20,184 nucleotides of DNA from G963669175 sp964648415 (GCA_964648415.1 CAZYOC010000050.1:1-20184); one strand, 5' to 3'. Shown: positions 1-7,027, numbered from the stretch's first letter. Notes: generated by a model not told the origin, from the sequence alone. Made by a program: numbers and translations.

Positions 1-46
1 GATTCCAGCCTTCGCTGGAATGAGATCGGTTCCTATTGTGCAACAG
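1..46 (+). repeat. Outer end of a dispersed REP/MITE-like element, cut by the window edge
   Basis: These 46 bases match the reverse complement of 7127-7172 with a single mismatch. They contain the palindrome ATTCCAGC-CTTC-GCTGGAAT and end in GTGCAACAG. The sequence continues as GGCCCTATAAGG, which resembles what flanks the other GTGCAACAG ends at 7127 and 7360. Only one arm is inside the window. Confidence 0.75.
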
Positions 47-79
47 GCCCTATAAGGTTTCTTGAAAACAATGTCCCAT

Positions 80-144
80 CGTGTCATTCCTGCTTTCCAG
101 ACTGTATCACAATAAAAACCACTCTCATTGGCAGGAATGACACG
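80..144. repeat. 14-base perfect inverted repeat (REP-like)
   Basis: The arm CGTGTCATTCCTGC at 80-93 is repeated exactly in reverse complement at 131-144, with a 37-base A/T-rich spacer. The arm and the bases before it resemble 11757-11777 (17 of 21 positions identical), so it belongs to a dispersed repeat family. It lies downstream of nadK and could fold in the transcript. No T-run follows it, so it is not a standard intrinsic terminator. Confidence 0.7.
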
Positions 145-191
145 CCCATAACACTCCCAATGACACTCTATTGACTGATGATTCTGTTTCC

Positions 192-236
192 TTTTTCCAC
201 GTTTTTCACGTTTTCCACTTTTTCCACCTTCTTCCA
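192..236. repeat. Degenerate 9-base tandem repeat, five units
   Basis: On the plus strand the units are TTTTTCCAC, GTTTTTCAC, GTTTTCCAC, TTTTTCCAC and CTTCTTCCA, with no gaps. On the coding (minus) strand this is a purine-rich GTGGAAAAA-type tract beginning one base after the nadK stop codon. Its function is unknown. Confidence 0.7.
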
Positions 237-237
237 T

Positions 238-1107
238 TCATTCCCGATGCTCCGCCTCGCGTCCCCAGCCCAGTTTCCTGCGCAGCACCTGGAAGAAATG
301 GTGCTCGCTGAACTGCGCGAGGCAGGCGGTGAAGCCGGCTCGTTTCACCTCCAGCGTCTCGCCGCTGAACATGGTCCCCGCCAGACGACCGTCCACGTTC
401 ACAATCAGCTCCGGCGAACCGGTTCTTGCGTGGATCCCCAGCTTCCGCTCGTCGCTGATCAACAATGGCCGGTTGCTGAGGCTGTGCGGGTTGAGGGGCA
501 CGTACAGAATACCGGCCAGCATGGGCTCGATAATGGGCCCGCCCGCCGACAGGTTGTACGCTGTTGATCCGGTGGGCGTGGCGATGATCAGCCCGTCGGA
601 GCGCAGAGAATTGAGAAACTCCCCGTCTACGCTGGCCTCCAGTTCGATCATGCGCGAGTAGCCGCCCTTGTTGACCACGACATCGTTTAAGGCGTACCAC
701 GTCCCCAGGTCGGGCCGGTCAGCTACCTTCGCCTCCAGCACCATCCGTTTCTCGATGGCGAAACGGTCCTCGAGCAGGTCCTCGGTACGTTCATGCAGAT
801 TGTCGGCCCCGATCACTGTCAGGTAGCCCAGCCCGCCGACGTTGACACCCACCACCGGAGTCTCGCGTCCCTGCAAGATCCGCACGGAATTCAACAAGGT
901 CCCGTCGCCGCCGAAACTCAACAGCAGGTGAGCCCTTTTTCCCACTTCCGAGGGAGCGTAGAATTTGTACTCCGAGCTACCGAGGATATCCCGGAACTCG
1001 CTGGACAGCACGTACTCGATATTCTTCGACCGCAGCCAGGCGATGTAGTCCGGTAACACCCTGGCGAGGATTTCTTTGGTCGGATTGCCTACGAGTCCCA
1101 GTTTCAT
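238..1107 (-). CDS. nadK: NAD kinase
   Basis: This 289-residue cytosolic enzyme phosphorylates NAD+ to NADP+ using ATP or polyphosphate and so supplies the cell's NADP(H). The family signatures are all present: GGDGT at residues 66-70, the NDVVVNK motif at 141-147, and TPTGSTAY at 177-184 followed by the glycine-rich SAGGPII stretch. Length matches bacterial NadK (about 290). The ATG at 1107 has a GGGAGG ribosome site just upstream, inside the 12-base gap after xseB. It appears to be the last gene of the minus-strand operon. An NADP source fits the nearby mevalonate pathway, whose reductase consumes reduced cofactor, but this link is only suggestive. Identification is secure. Confidence 0.96.
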   Translation of the reverse strand: MKLGLVGNPTKEILARVLPDYIAWLRSKNIEYVLSSEFRDILGSSEYKFYAPSEVGKRAHLLLSFGGDGTLLNSVRILQGRETPVVGVNVGGLGYLTVIGADNLHERTEDLLEDRFAIEKRMVLEAKVADRPDLGTWYALNDVVVNKGGYSRMIELEASVDGEFLNSLRSDGLIIATPTGSTAYNLSAGGPIIEPMLAGILYVPLNPHSLSNRPLLISDERKLGIHARTGSPELIVNVDGRLAGTMFSGETLEVKRAGFTACLAQFSEHHFFQVLRRKLGWGREAEHRE

Positions 1108-1119
1108 GCGGCCTCCCTT

Positions 1120-1353
1120 CTACCGGCCCAGGCTGTCCGGGTCCATGTCGCGCAGCTCGCCGTTCTCCATCAGGCGCCGCACTTTCACCTGCGCTTCTTC
1201 GAGGGTTTTGCGGCATCTCGCCAGCAGCTTGCGCCCCTCTTCGAACAACGCGATGCTCTCGTCGAGCGGTTGTTCGCCCTCGTCGAGCTGATCTGTGATC
1301 CATTCCAGCCGCGCCAAATCTTCCTCGAAGCTGGTCTGTTTTTCCTCAGCCAT
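1120..1353 (-). CDS. xseB: Exodeoxyribonuclease VII small subunit
   Basis: This 77-residue protein is the small subunit of exonuclease VII, which degrades single-stranded DNA from both ends in complex with several copies per XseA. The family core is clear: FEEDLARLEWITDQLDEGE followed by LDESIALFEEGRKLL and a basic helical stretch. The ATG at 1353 gives the usual family length. An upstream in-frame start at 1485 would add 44 residues, all lying over the end of xseA, and is not credible. The start overlaps the xseA stop by 8 bases, so the two subunits are probably translationally coupled. Confidence 0.95.
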   Translation of the reverse strand: MAEEKQTSFEEDLARLEWITDQLDEGEQPLDESIALFEEGRKLLARCRKTLEEAQVKVRRLMENGELRDMDPDSLGR

Positions 1354-2557
1354 GCTCCCTCCGCACTTCTTGAATGCTCGCGTCCGCTTCTCCCCCGGCC
1401 AGTGTGATCTGCACGTCATCGCCGGGCTGCACATCCTCTGCTCCTCGCACCACCGCGCCCTTCTTCCGCACGACCGCGTAGCCACGCTGCACCACGCTCA
1501 ACGGCGACAGGGCGTGCAGACGCTGTTCCACCGCGGCCAGTTTGTCGGCCTTACGCGCCATGAGATCACGTAGCGCGCGGCGCCCCCGGCTGTCCAATTC
1601 ATCGAGCCGCTGCTCGTGTTGCACAAGCCGATCCGGCAGACGCCGCAGACCGTAGCCGCCGCCGGCCGCTTCCAGACGCAGCCGTACACCTTCCAGCCGT
1701 CCGGACATGGCGCGCGCGCTGCGGCGGCCCTGCTGAGTCACCCGATCCAGCAGCTCCAGCCGGTCGGGAACCGCACGTTCGGCGGCGCCGGTGGGTGTGG
1801 GAGCGCGCAGGTCGGCGACCAGGTCGGCCAGTGTGATGTCGGTCTCGTGGCCCACGCCGGCGATGACCGGAATCGGGCAGGCGGCGATGGCGCGTACGGT
1901 ACGCTCTTCGTTGAACGCCCACAGATCCTCGATGGAGCCTCCGCCCCGGCCGACGATCAGCACATCCGGCGGATCGTTCATGGCGGCCAGCATCTCGATG
2001 CCGGTGGCGATCTCCGCGGCGGCGGTGTCGCCCTGCACGCGTACCGGAACCAGCAGCACCTCGAGGCCGAAGCCGCGCCGCTTCAACGTCACCAGGATAT
2101 CCCGCACCGCTGCGCCGGTGGGCGAGGTGACCACACCGATCTTGCGTGGGTAACGCGGGATGGGACGTTTGCGATCGGGATCAAACAGCCCTTCGGCGGC
2201 GAGCCGGTTCTTGAGTTTCTCGAACTCGAGGGCGAGTGCGCCCTGTCCGGCGGGCTGGATGACGTCGATGTCGACCTGATACCGGCCGCCGCGTTCGTAG
2301 ACCACCAGCCGCCCGAAGACGAGGACTTCCTGGCCGTCCTGGGGGCGAAAATCGAGTCGTGCGACCTTGGAGCGCCACATGACGCCCGAGATCTGGGCGT
2401 CGGCGTCCTTCAGCGTCAGATAGAGGTGGCCGCTTCGATGAAAGAGGACTCCACTGAGCTCCCCGCGCAGCCAGAATGGCGGCACTGAGGACTCCAGGGT
2501 CTGCTTGATCCGTCGGGTAAGCATCCCGACGGTAAAGACATCGTCATGGATGTTCAC
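1346..2557 (-). CDS. xseA: Exodeoxyribonuclease VII large subunit
   Basis: This 403-residue catalytic subunit of exonuclease VII degrades single-stranded DNA to short oligonucleotides in repair and recombination. An N-terminal OB-fold spans roughly residues 1-102. The catalytic domain carries VTSPTGAAVRDIL (143-155), GRGGGSIEDLW (203-213), GVGHETD (234-240) and RAPTPT (251-256). The C-terminal part is an Arg-rich helical region typical of the XseB-binding arm. It is shorter than the E. coli protein (about 456), mainly in that arm. The start is GTG at 2557, overlapping the stop of the DUF2905 gene as GTGA. The stop overlaps xseB by 8 bases. Confidence 0.96.
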   Translation of the reverse strand: MNIHDDVFTVGMLTRRIKQTLESSVPPFWLRGELSGVLFHRSGHLYLTLKDADAQISGVMWRSKVARLDFRPQDGQEVLVFGRLVVYERGGRYQVDIDVIQPAGQGALALEFEKLKNRLAAEGLFDPDRKRPIPRYPRKIGVVTSPTGAAVRDILVTLKRRGFGLEVLLVPVRVQGDTAAAEIATGIEMLAAMNDPPDVLIVGRGGGSIEDLWAFNEERTVRAIAACPIPVIAGVGHETDITLADLVADLRAPTPTGAAERAVPDRLELLDRVTQQGRRSARAMSGRLEGVRLRLEAAGGGYGLRRLPDRLVQHEQRLDELDSRGRRALRDLMARKADKLAAVEQRLHALSPLSVVQRGYAVVRKKGAVVRGAEDVQPGDDVQITLAGGEADASIQEVRREHG

Positions 2558-2763
2558 TTGCGAAACAACCAGAGTATAAGGCTTAAGACGAGACTGATGA
2601 TAAGCGAAGAGACCAGCGGGATGTAGATCCTCACCGGTCCCTTTTCAAACATCAGGTCGCCCGGTAATCGTCCCAGGCCGAACCTTGAAGCGATAAGCAG
2701 GACGATGCCCAGGACTGCCAGGAACACCCCGATGACCAGAAGGTATCGGCCAAGGTCCTGCAC
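2554..2763 (-). CDS. DUF2905 family small membrane protein
   Basis: This 69-residue protein has two hydrophobic helices, about residues 7-26 and 49-66. Between them is the conserved loop GLGRLPGDLMFEKGPVRIYIP, recognisable as the DUF2905 family; the RLPGD and F-x-KG-x-V-x-I-Y-x-P pattern is diagnostic. The family has no established function. The start is GTG at 2763 with a GGGAGG ribosome site six bases upstream. It ends in a GTGA overlap with xseA, so it is co-translated with the exonuclease genes. It is an integral inner-membrane protein by composition, with a short basic C-terminus. Confidence 0.85.
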   Translation of the reverse strand: MQDLGRYLLVIGVFLAVLGIVLLIASRFGLGRLPGDLMFEKGPVRIYIPLVSSLIISLVLSLILWLFRK

Positions 2764-2777
2764 CCTGCGCCTCCCGC

Positions 2778-2870
2778 TTACTTCTTCTTCTTGTGACGAT
2801 CCCTCTTACGACGCTTCTTCCGCTTGTGCGTCGCAATCTTGGCCCGCTTACGCTTCCTTCCGCAAGGCAC
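2778..2870 (-). CDS. 30-residue Lys/Arg-rich ribosomal-type protein (mS38/COX24-like)
   Basis: This short gene reads GTG-CCT-TGC-GGA and encodes 30 residues, about two thirds of them Lys, Arg or His. It begins MPCGRKRKRAKIATHKRKK and ends HKKKK before TAA. The GRKRKRxKIATHKRKKR pattern is that of the small bacterial AURKAIP1/COX24-domain proteins, related to mitochondrial mS38, which lie in the small ribosomal subunit. An excellent ribosome site, AGGAGG with seven bases to the GTG, supports translation. It lies 14 bases before the DUF2905 start and 79 bases after the HU-like gene. Its size makes it easy to miss in automatic annotation. Ribosomal association is inferred from family resemblance only. 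Confidence 0.82.
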   Translation of the reverse strand: MPCGRKRKRAKIATHKRKKRRKRDRHKKKK

Positions 2871-2900
2871 AGTTACCTCCTGCTGCTGTTCGTTCGTACC

Positions 2901-2930
2901 CGTATAAAGTAGTACGTTTTTCGGTGACAA
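2901..2930 (-). promoter_or_regulatory. Candidate sigma-70-type promoter before the 30-aa gene
   Basis: On the minus strand TTGTCA (2925-2930, one mismatch from TTGACA) and TATACG (2901-2906, four of six matches to TATAAT) are separated by 18 bases. They fall in the 79-base gap between the HU-like gene and the 30-aa gene, the widest gap in this operon. An internal promoter would let the small basic protein and downstream genes be expressed separately. It is a pattern match only. Confidence 0.35.
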
Positions 2931-2949
2931 TCCAGTGTGTTCAACTGAC

Positions 2950-3228
2950 TTAGGCGTTGTTTACACGAGATTTCAGTTTTTCCGAAGCACGGAACACCGG
3001 GACCTTCTTTTCGGGAACCTGGATCCGTTCGCCGGTATGGGGGTTCATCGCTTCCCGCGCGGCGCGTTCCACCACCTTGAACGTACCGAAGCCGCGAATC
3101 TCAATGTGCCCGCCATTGACCAACTCATCCGACATTGCTTCCAGCAATCCGTCGAGTACAGCCGCAGTTTCAATCCGGGTCAAGCCCGTTCCTTCTGCCA
3201 CACGATTGGCCAAGTCAGCCTTGGTCAT
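2950..3228 (-). CDS. HU/IHF-family DNA-binding protein
   Basis: This 92-residue nucleoid protein of the HU/IHF family bends and compacts DNA as a dimer. The N-terminal helices begin MTKADLANRVAEGTGL. The signature region GFGTFKVVERAAREAMNPHTGE carries the DNA-contacting beta arms, with the conserved Asn-Pro at the arm tip. The C-terminus has the typical PVFRASEKLKSRV. Length is standard. HU versus an IHF subunit cannot be decided by eye. The ATG at 3228 overlaps the sppA stop as ATGA, so it is coupled to sppA. Confidence 0.94.
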   Translation of the reverse strand: MTKADLANRVAEGTGLTRIETAAVLDGLLEAMSDELVNGGHIEIRGFGTFKVVERAAREAMNPHTGERIQVPEKKVPVFRASEKLKSRVNNA

Positions 3229-4130
3229 GGTTTAACCTCCGGTCTCCAGCGGTACTGCAGCATGGCGCTCCGGTCCAGCCGGGCCATGACACTACCGCTT
3301 AGTTCATCCATCAAACGTTTAACCCAATCCATCTCTTCATAGGGCTCTTCAATGTCCGGTTCATCCCCCAACCCGGTCAGCTCTCCGGCGATGCGAAGCG
3401 CGTCCCAACGATCCCCCAGGACATCAACCAGCCCCATCTCTTTCGCCTGCCGACCCGTGAACACGCGGCCGTCAGCGACCTTTTTCACTTCCTCAATCTC
3501 CATGCCGCGCTCATCGGCCACGACCTGGATAAATTGTTCGTAGGCATCATCCACGTAGGCCTGAAAATAGGCCCGGTCCGCGGGTGTAAGCTCTTCAAAA
3601 GGCGATCCGGCGTCTTTGAACTGCCCGCTGGTGATCGCCTCGGCGTCCACGCCGATCTTCTCCATCAGTTCCTTGAACAACGTGATTTCCAACAGTACAC
3701 CAATGGAACCCGTGGTTGTTCCCGGATTTGCGACGACGGTATCCGCTCCCATCGCGGCGTAATACCCACCGCTGGCGGCGATGGAGCCCATGGACACGAT
3801 CACCGGCTTTTCCGACCGCGCCCGCACCAGGGCGTTGTACAGCTCCTGCGAAGCGGCGACACCACCACCCGGGCTGTCGATCCGGATCACCAGCGCCTTG
3901 ATATCGTTCTCGCGCCGGAAGTAGTCGATATCCTCCACCCATTCCTGCGCGTCATAAATCGGCCCCAGAATTTCGACCAACCCGATCCGGTCCCCGGTCA
4001 GCGTGTCAAACCGGTCGCCGCTGCGGGCGATGTCCATCAGACCAAATGATCCTACCAGGAGCAGGATCAAGAGGATGCCGACCAGCGCCGTAAGACCCAG
4101 CAGGTCCCGGCTTTTTCTCTCTTTCGCCAT
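3225..4130 (-). CDS. sppA: Signal peptide peptidase SppA (short form)
   Basis: This 301-residue membrane serine protease digests cleaved signal peptides. A single N-terminal membrane helix (about residues 9-32) is followed by a ClpP-like SppA domain. The Ser-Lys dyad is visible: Ser120 in SIAASGGYY and Lys172 in SGQFKDAGSP. The DSPGGG substrate-groove motif lies near residue 86. Length is typical of the single-domain form rather than the double-domain E. coli enzyme. I chose ATG 4130 because AGGAGG then lies six bases upstream. A GTG at 4133 directly before it would make a GTGA overlap with the mltD-like stop and add one residue. It overlaps the HU-like gene by 4 bases. Confidence 0.94.
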   Translation of the reverse strand: MAKERKSRDLLGLTALVGILLILLLVGSFGLMDIARSGDRFDTLTGDRIGLVEILGPIYDAQEWVEDIDYFRRENDIKALVIRIDSPGGGVAASQELYNALVRARSEKPVIVSMGSIAASGGYYAAMGADTVVANPGTTTGSIGVLLEITLFKELMEKIGVDAEAITSGQFKDAGSPFEELTPADRAYFQAYVDDAYEQFIQVVADERGMEIEEVKKVADGRVFTGRQAKEMGLVDVLGDRWDALRIAGELTGLGDEPDIEEPYEEMDWVKRLMDELSGSVMARLDRSAMLQYRWRPEVKP

Positions 4131-6448
4131 CACGCCCCTCCTGAGGGGTAGACTACCAGGCGGTCGCCGATTTTCAATTCGCGCACGTCACGGATGTTGT
4201 TCCAGCGCTTCAGATCACTCACCGTGACCCTGTACAACGATGCGATGTCCCACAAAGTATCGCCGCTCCGGACAATATGCACTTTTTTATCATCCTCGTC
4301 CGACGGTGCAGGGGCGCCGCGCACTCCGGGGATGGTCAATACATCGCCCGGGTGAATCTTAGCGTACTTGCTCAGATTGTTCGCCATCAGCAACTGTTCT
4401 GTGCTGATGCCGTAAGAATTCGCAATACTCCAGGGGGAATCCCCCGACTGAACCGTGTAAGTTCCCGGCGATGAAGAAGCCTGCGACGCACTCGCCGTCT
4501 GCTCCCGACCACCCGATGCCTCGAATCCGGGTATAGTAAGCTTATCACCCGGATAAATGCTTGCTCCCCGAGGCAGATTATTGGCTCTCAGAAGCTCTTC
4601 CGTACTGATACCATGGGCGCTGGCAATGCTCCAGGGCGAATCACCCCGTCGAACCGTATATGTGCCCGTGGTGCTCTTGCGCGGCGTACTCTTCCCCGCC
4701 GGTTCGTATACGAGCAGCTTTTGACCGACCCTGATTATACTACGTCGATGGAGCCCATTCCAACTCAATAGTTTCGAGAGACCCACATGGTATCTCTCTG
4801 CAATTTCAGATAACGTTTCGCCCCTTCGGACCATGTGATACGTCTTCTTTCCCGAGGGTTGCGAGCTGGAACCCTGGGCGAATTCCGGGTAGTCACGTGA
4901 GGAATAGCTCCCGTCGGGCGCCACCGGCACCAGCAGCCACTGTCCTGCCCGAATGCGGTTCGGATTGGACAACCGGTTGGCCGGGACATCCATGATCGCT
5001 CGCATGGAAGTACCGTATCTGGTAGCAATTACGGACAACGCTTCTCCGCTGCGGACCTTGTGCCGCACCCAGGAGACCTTTTTCGCCGGGGGCAGCGACG
5101 TCAGCTTCTCCTCAAACCCCGCCAGGTTGGTCCCCTTCTTCACATACACCACCGTGGAATCCAGTGTCGGCGGGGTGCACCAGCGGAAGATCGCCGGGTT
5201 CAATAGTTTCAATTCCTCTTCTTCGTGCTCCAGGATCTCCGCAAGCGCTGCAATGTCTACGGTCTCGCGTACGACAATGCTGTCGCGTTCGTCCGGCTGC
5301 ATGAATTGTATCGGTTCAAAGCCGTACGCTTCCGGATCTTCGGCAATGCGACGCGCGGCCAGATAGGTCGGCACATAGCCCCGGGTCTGACGCGGCAGCC
5401 GATGCAGCTCCCAGAAATCACGCGTTCCATACCGACGGATATTACGTTGAACCCGGTTTTCGCCGCAATTGTAGCCCGCAAACGCCAGGTACCAGTCGCC
5501 GAAATCGGTATAGAGCTTCCTGAGGTAGCGGCAGGCGGCGGCGGTGGACTTCTCGATATCTCGCCGTTCATCGTACCACCAGTTACTCTCCAGTCCCATG
5601 ATCTTGCCGGTGGAATAGATGAACTGCCAGGGGCCGACCGCCTTCGCATAGCTGCGGGCGTGGAGATTGAACCCCGACTCAATCATGGCGAGGTAGACGA
5701 GATCTTCGGGCATCCGGTTGGCGCGAAGAACCGGCAGCATGCGTGGGATCACCGTTCCGGCGCGCTCCAGCCAAAGCGTCATCGCCTTCCGGCCGCGCTC
5801 GTTGGTGGTGAAATACTCGATCAACCCCTGCACCTTCGCATTCGTGGTATCCGGGATCTCCGGCAGTTTCATAAGCTCGACCTTGACACCGATGGCTGTT
5901 GTGTCCAGATCAACCAACGTGCTGTCTTCGGTGAGGACCACATCCAGGCTGTCGGGCGACAGGGTTTCGATCATGGAAAGGGTGTCCATGCCCGCATCGG
6001 TGGAATCGGCCAGTTCCATGGCATCCATGGCGCTCATGCCCTCTTCCGGCGGCCCGTAGATTTCACGGATCAGCGCGAAGCTCTCGTTGTAGCGACGGGA
6101 CCAGCTCGCCAGCGAGTCCACCCATTCCACGCGTTCCAGCGGCTCCAGGCGGGCAAGGATCGAGGCGACACCCTGAATACCCATCAGGATGCTGCGCTCG
6201 GCGTCTTCCAGCCGGCCCTCGACCAGCAGGGTGTCGGCGCGAGCCACCCAATACGGGGCCATGGCGAGCACAGTTTCCTTGTCCAGATCGGAGAATCCGG
6301 CGGTGCGGATCGAGTCGGGCGGTGGCTCCATTCTCATGCGCTGCTGCGGTTCGATTTCCGTATTGTCCGCCAGGGACACGCCGATTCCGCACAGCACCGC
6401 CACCGTCATCACGCCTAACAACTTGAAAATCTGTCGTTTCTCGCTCAC
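4130..6448 (-). CDS. MltD-like lytic murein transglycosylase with five LysM repeats
   Basis: This 772-residue exported enzyme cleaves peptidoglycan glycan strands. A signal peptide spans about residues 1-27. There follows a helical region with an acidic, low-complexity stretch (about 133-190). The SLT domain (about 240-350) has the catalytic Glu257 in AMIESGF, then GPWQF, and AGYNCGENRV. Five LysM peptidoglycan-binding repeats sit near 463-508, 537-580, 596-640, 663-707 and 722-767. Repeats 3 and 4 share 34 of 47 residues and use GDSPWSIA instead of the common GDTLWxIA. MltD of E. coli has fewer LysM repeats. The GTG start at 6448 has a GAGGGG ribosome site. No convincing lipobox is present, so it is probably periplasmic rather than lipid-anchored. 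It heads the minus-strand operon. Confidence 0.93.
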   Translation of the reverse strand: MSEKRQIFKLLGVMTVAVLCGIGVSLADNTEIEPQQRMRMEPPPDSIRTAGFSDLDKETVLAMAPYWVARADTLLVEGRLEDAERSILMGIQGVASILARLEPLERVEWVDSLASWSRRYNESFALIREIYGPPEEGMSAMDAMELADSTDAGMDTLSMIETLSPDSLDVVLTEDSTLVDLDTTAIGVKVELMKLPEIPDTTNAKVQGLIEYFTTNERGRKAMTLWLERAGTVIPRMLPVLRANRMPEDLVYLAMIESGFNLHARSYAKAVGPWQFIYSTGKIMGLESNWWYDERRDIEKSTAAACRYLRKLYTDFGDWYLAFAGYNCGENRVQRNIRRYGTRDFWELHRLPRQTRGYVPTYLAARRIAEDPEAYGFEPIQFMQPDERDSIVVRETVDIAALAEILEHEEEELKLLNPAIFRWCTPPTLDSTVVYVKKGTNLAGFEEKLTSLPPAKKVSWVRHKVRSGEALSVIATRYGTSMRAIMDVPANRLSNPNRIRAGQWLLVPVAPDGSYSSRDYPEFAQGSSSQPSGKKTYHMVRRGETLSEIAERYHVGLSKLLSWNGLHRRSIIRVGQKLLVYEPAGKSTPRKSTTGTYTVRRGDSPWSIASAHGISTEELLRANNLPRGASIYPGDKLTIPGFEASGGREQTASASQASSSPGTYTVQSGDSPWSIANSYGISTEQLLMANNLSKYAKIHPGDVLTIPGVRGAPAPSDEDDKKVHIVRSGDTLWDIASLYRVTVSDLKRWNNIRDVRELKIGDRLVVYPSGGA
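4135..4148 (-). promoter_or_regulatory. Hairpin covering the sppA ribosome binding site
   Basis: On the minus strand CCCCT-CAGG-AGGGG forms a perfect five-base-pair stem with a four-base loop. The sppA Shine-Dalgarno (AGGAGG) is split between loop and stem. The hairpin lies within the last codons of the upstream transglycosylase gene, so a ribosome finishing that gene would open it. This is the usual arrangement for translational coupling. It is inferred from pairing only. Confidence 0.4.
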
Positions 6449-6463
6449 TCAGCCCCTCGCGAT

Positions 6464-6487
6464 GTACCCATTTCAGTGAATGGGTAC
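6464..6487. promoter_or_regulatory. 24-base perfect dyad upstream of the mltD-like gene
   Basis: GTACCCATT (6464-6472) and its exact reverse complement AATGGGTAC (6479-6487) flank the six bases TCAGTG. The dyad ends 15 bases before the GTG start of the minus-strand operon, just outside the ribosome site. It could be a repressor operator or a 5' leader hairpin. The perfect symmetry and position favour a regulatory role, but no known regulator is recognised. Confidence 0.5.
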
Positions 6488-6666
6488 AACTTACGTTCCC
6501 GTTAAGTTCCAAGCAAGCCCCTTCTTCGCATTGACCACCGCTTGCCCTCAGAGTTACAGGGATTTCTGTTGCTTGCGCTCGACCAACAAGAAGTCGGGTT
6601 TCTTCGAAGTAAAAAGTAAAATAAGTGAAAAAGATGAAAAAAGTGCAGAACCTGCGTCCCGCCGGT
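6488..6666. other. Gene-free stretch with an A-rich purine tract
   Basis: No gene is supported here. Positions 6607-6650 form an A-rich purine tract with GTGAAAAA-like units, similar in character to the tracts at 192-236 (minus strand) and 17191-17225. The rest shows nothing I can interpret. Confidence 0.5.
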
Positions 6667-6866
6667 CGCCCGTCGTGTCAGGTCCTTAGCGTCGTGTGCG
6701 GAGACCTGACACAGCATCAAGCAGGAAAGCTGTCAGATCTCCACTGCGTTCAGGATCTGACACAACCGCCCGTCGTGTCAGGTCCTTAGCGTCGTGTGCG
6801 GAGACCTGACACAGCATCAAGCAGGAAAGCTGTCAGATCTCCACTGCGTTCAGGATCTGACACAAC
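6667..6866. repeat. Exact 100-base tandem duplication with twin hairpins
   Basis: Positions 6667-6766 and 6767-6866 are identical over all 100 bases. Each unit holds two hairpins. The first pairs GTGTCAGGTC with GACCTGACAC (6675-6684 with 6703-6712). The second pairs TGTCAGATC with GATCTGACA (6731-6739 with 6754-6762). The same pairs occur 100 bases later. A diverged copy (85 of 90 identical) is at 8313-8402. Exact identity implies a recent duplication. No reading frame of note is present. Confidence 0.95.
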
Positions 6867-6892
6867 CTGTTTATCTGGACAAGCAAAACACT

Positions 6893-6936
6893 GTGTCAGT
6901 TCTCACCTGCAAACTGACGCAGGAACGAACTGACAC
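6893..6936. repeat. Hairpin of the TGTCAGNTC family
   Basis: GTGTCAGTTC (6893-6902) pairs perfectly with GAACTGACAC (6927-6936) across 24 bases. The arm matches the stems of the 100-base repeat except at one position, where T-A replaces G-C or A-T. It lies 26 bases after the second tandem unit. Confidence 0.75.
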
Positions 6937-6955
6937 GACAGTAGTATCTCAGACT

Positions 6956-6984
6956 GTAGGACACCCGAGAGCAAGCTCCCGGGT
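6956..6984 (+). repeat. GTAG-headed REP-like hairpin
   Basis: GTAG (6956-6959) precedes by three bases a hairpin in which ACCCG (6963-6967) pairs with CGGGT (6980-6984). GAG and CTC form an inner stem after one mismatch, leaving the loop CAAG. A GTAG foot 5' of an imperfect hairpin is characteristic of REP sequences acted on by RAYT (TnpA-REP) transposases. Confidence 0.55.
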
Positions 6985-7001
6985 CACCCTTCGGTCACAG
7001 T

Positions 7002-7024
7002 GTAGCATCGGCGTCTCACCGATG
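7002..7024 (+). repeat. GTAG-headed REP-like hairpin
   Basis: GTAG (7002-7005) is directly followed by CATCGG (7006-7011), a seven-base loop and CCGATG (7019-7024), a perfect six-base-pair stem. The organisation matches the hairpins at 6956 and 8238 although the stem sequences differ. Confidence 0.55.
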
Positions 7025-7027
7025 AAA

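Noticed and set aside
5225..6418. Long plus-strand open frame (397 codons) opposite the transglycosylase gene
   Set aside because: It is antisense to a gene with clear motifs, has no recognisable domain, and has the His/Arg/Gly-rich composition expected of a shadow frame in GC-rich DNA.
6667..6866. Possible CRISPR array
   Set aside because: There are only two units, they are directly abutting and identical along their full 100 bases, with no unique spacers and no cas genes nearby.
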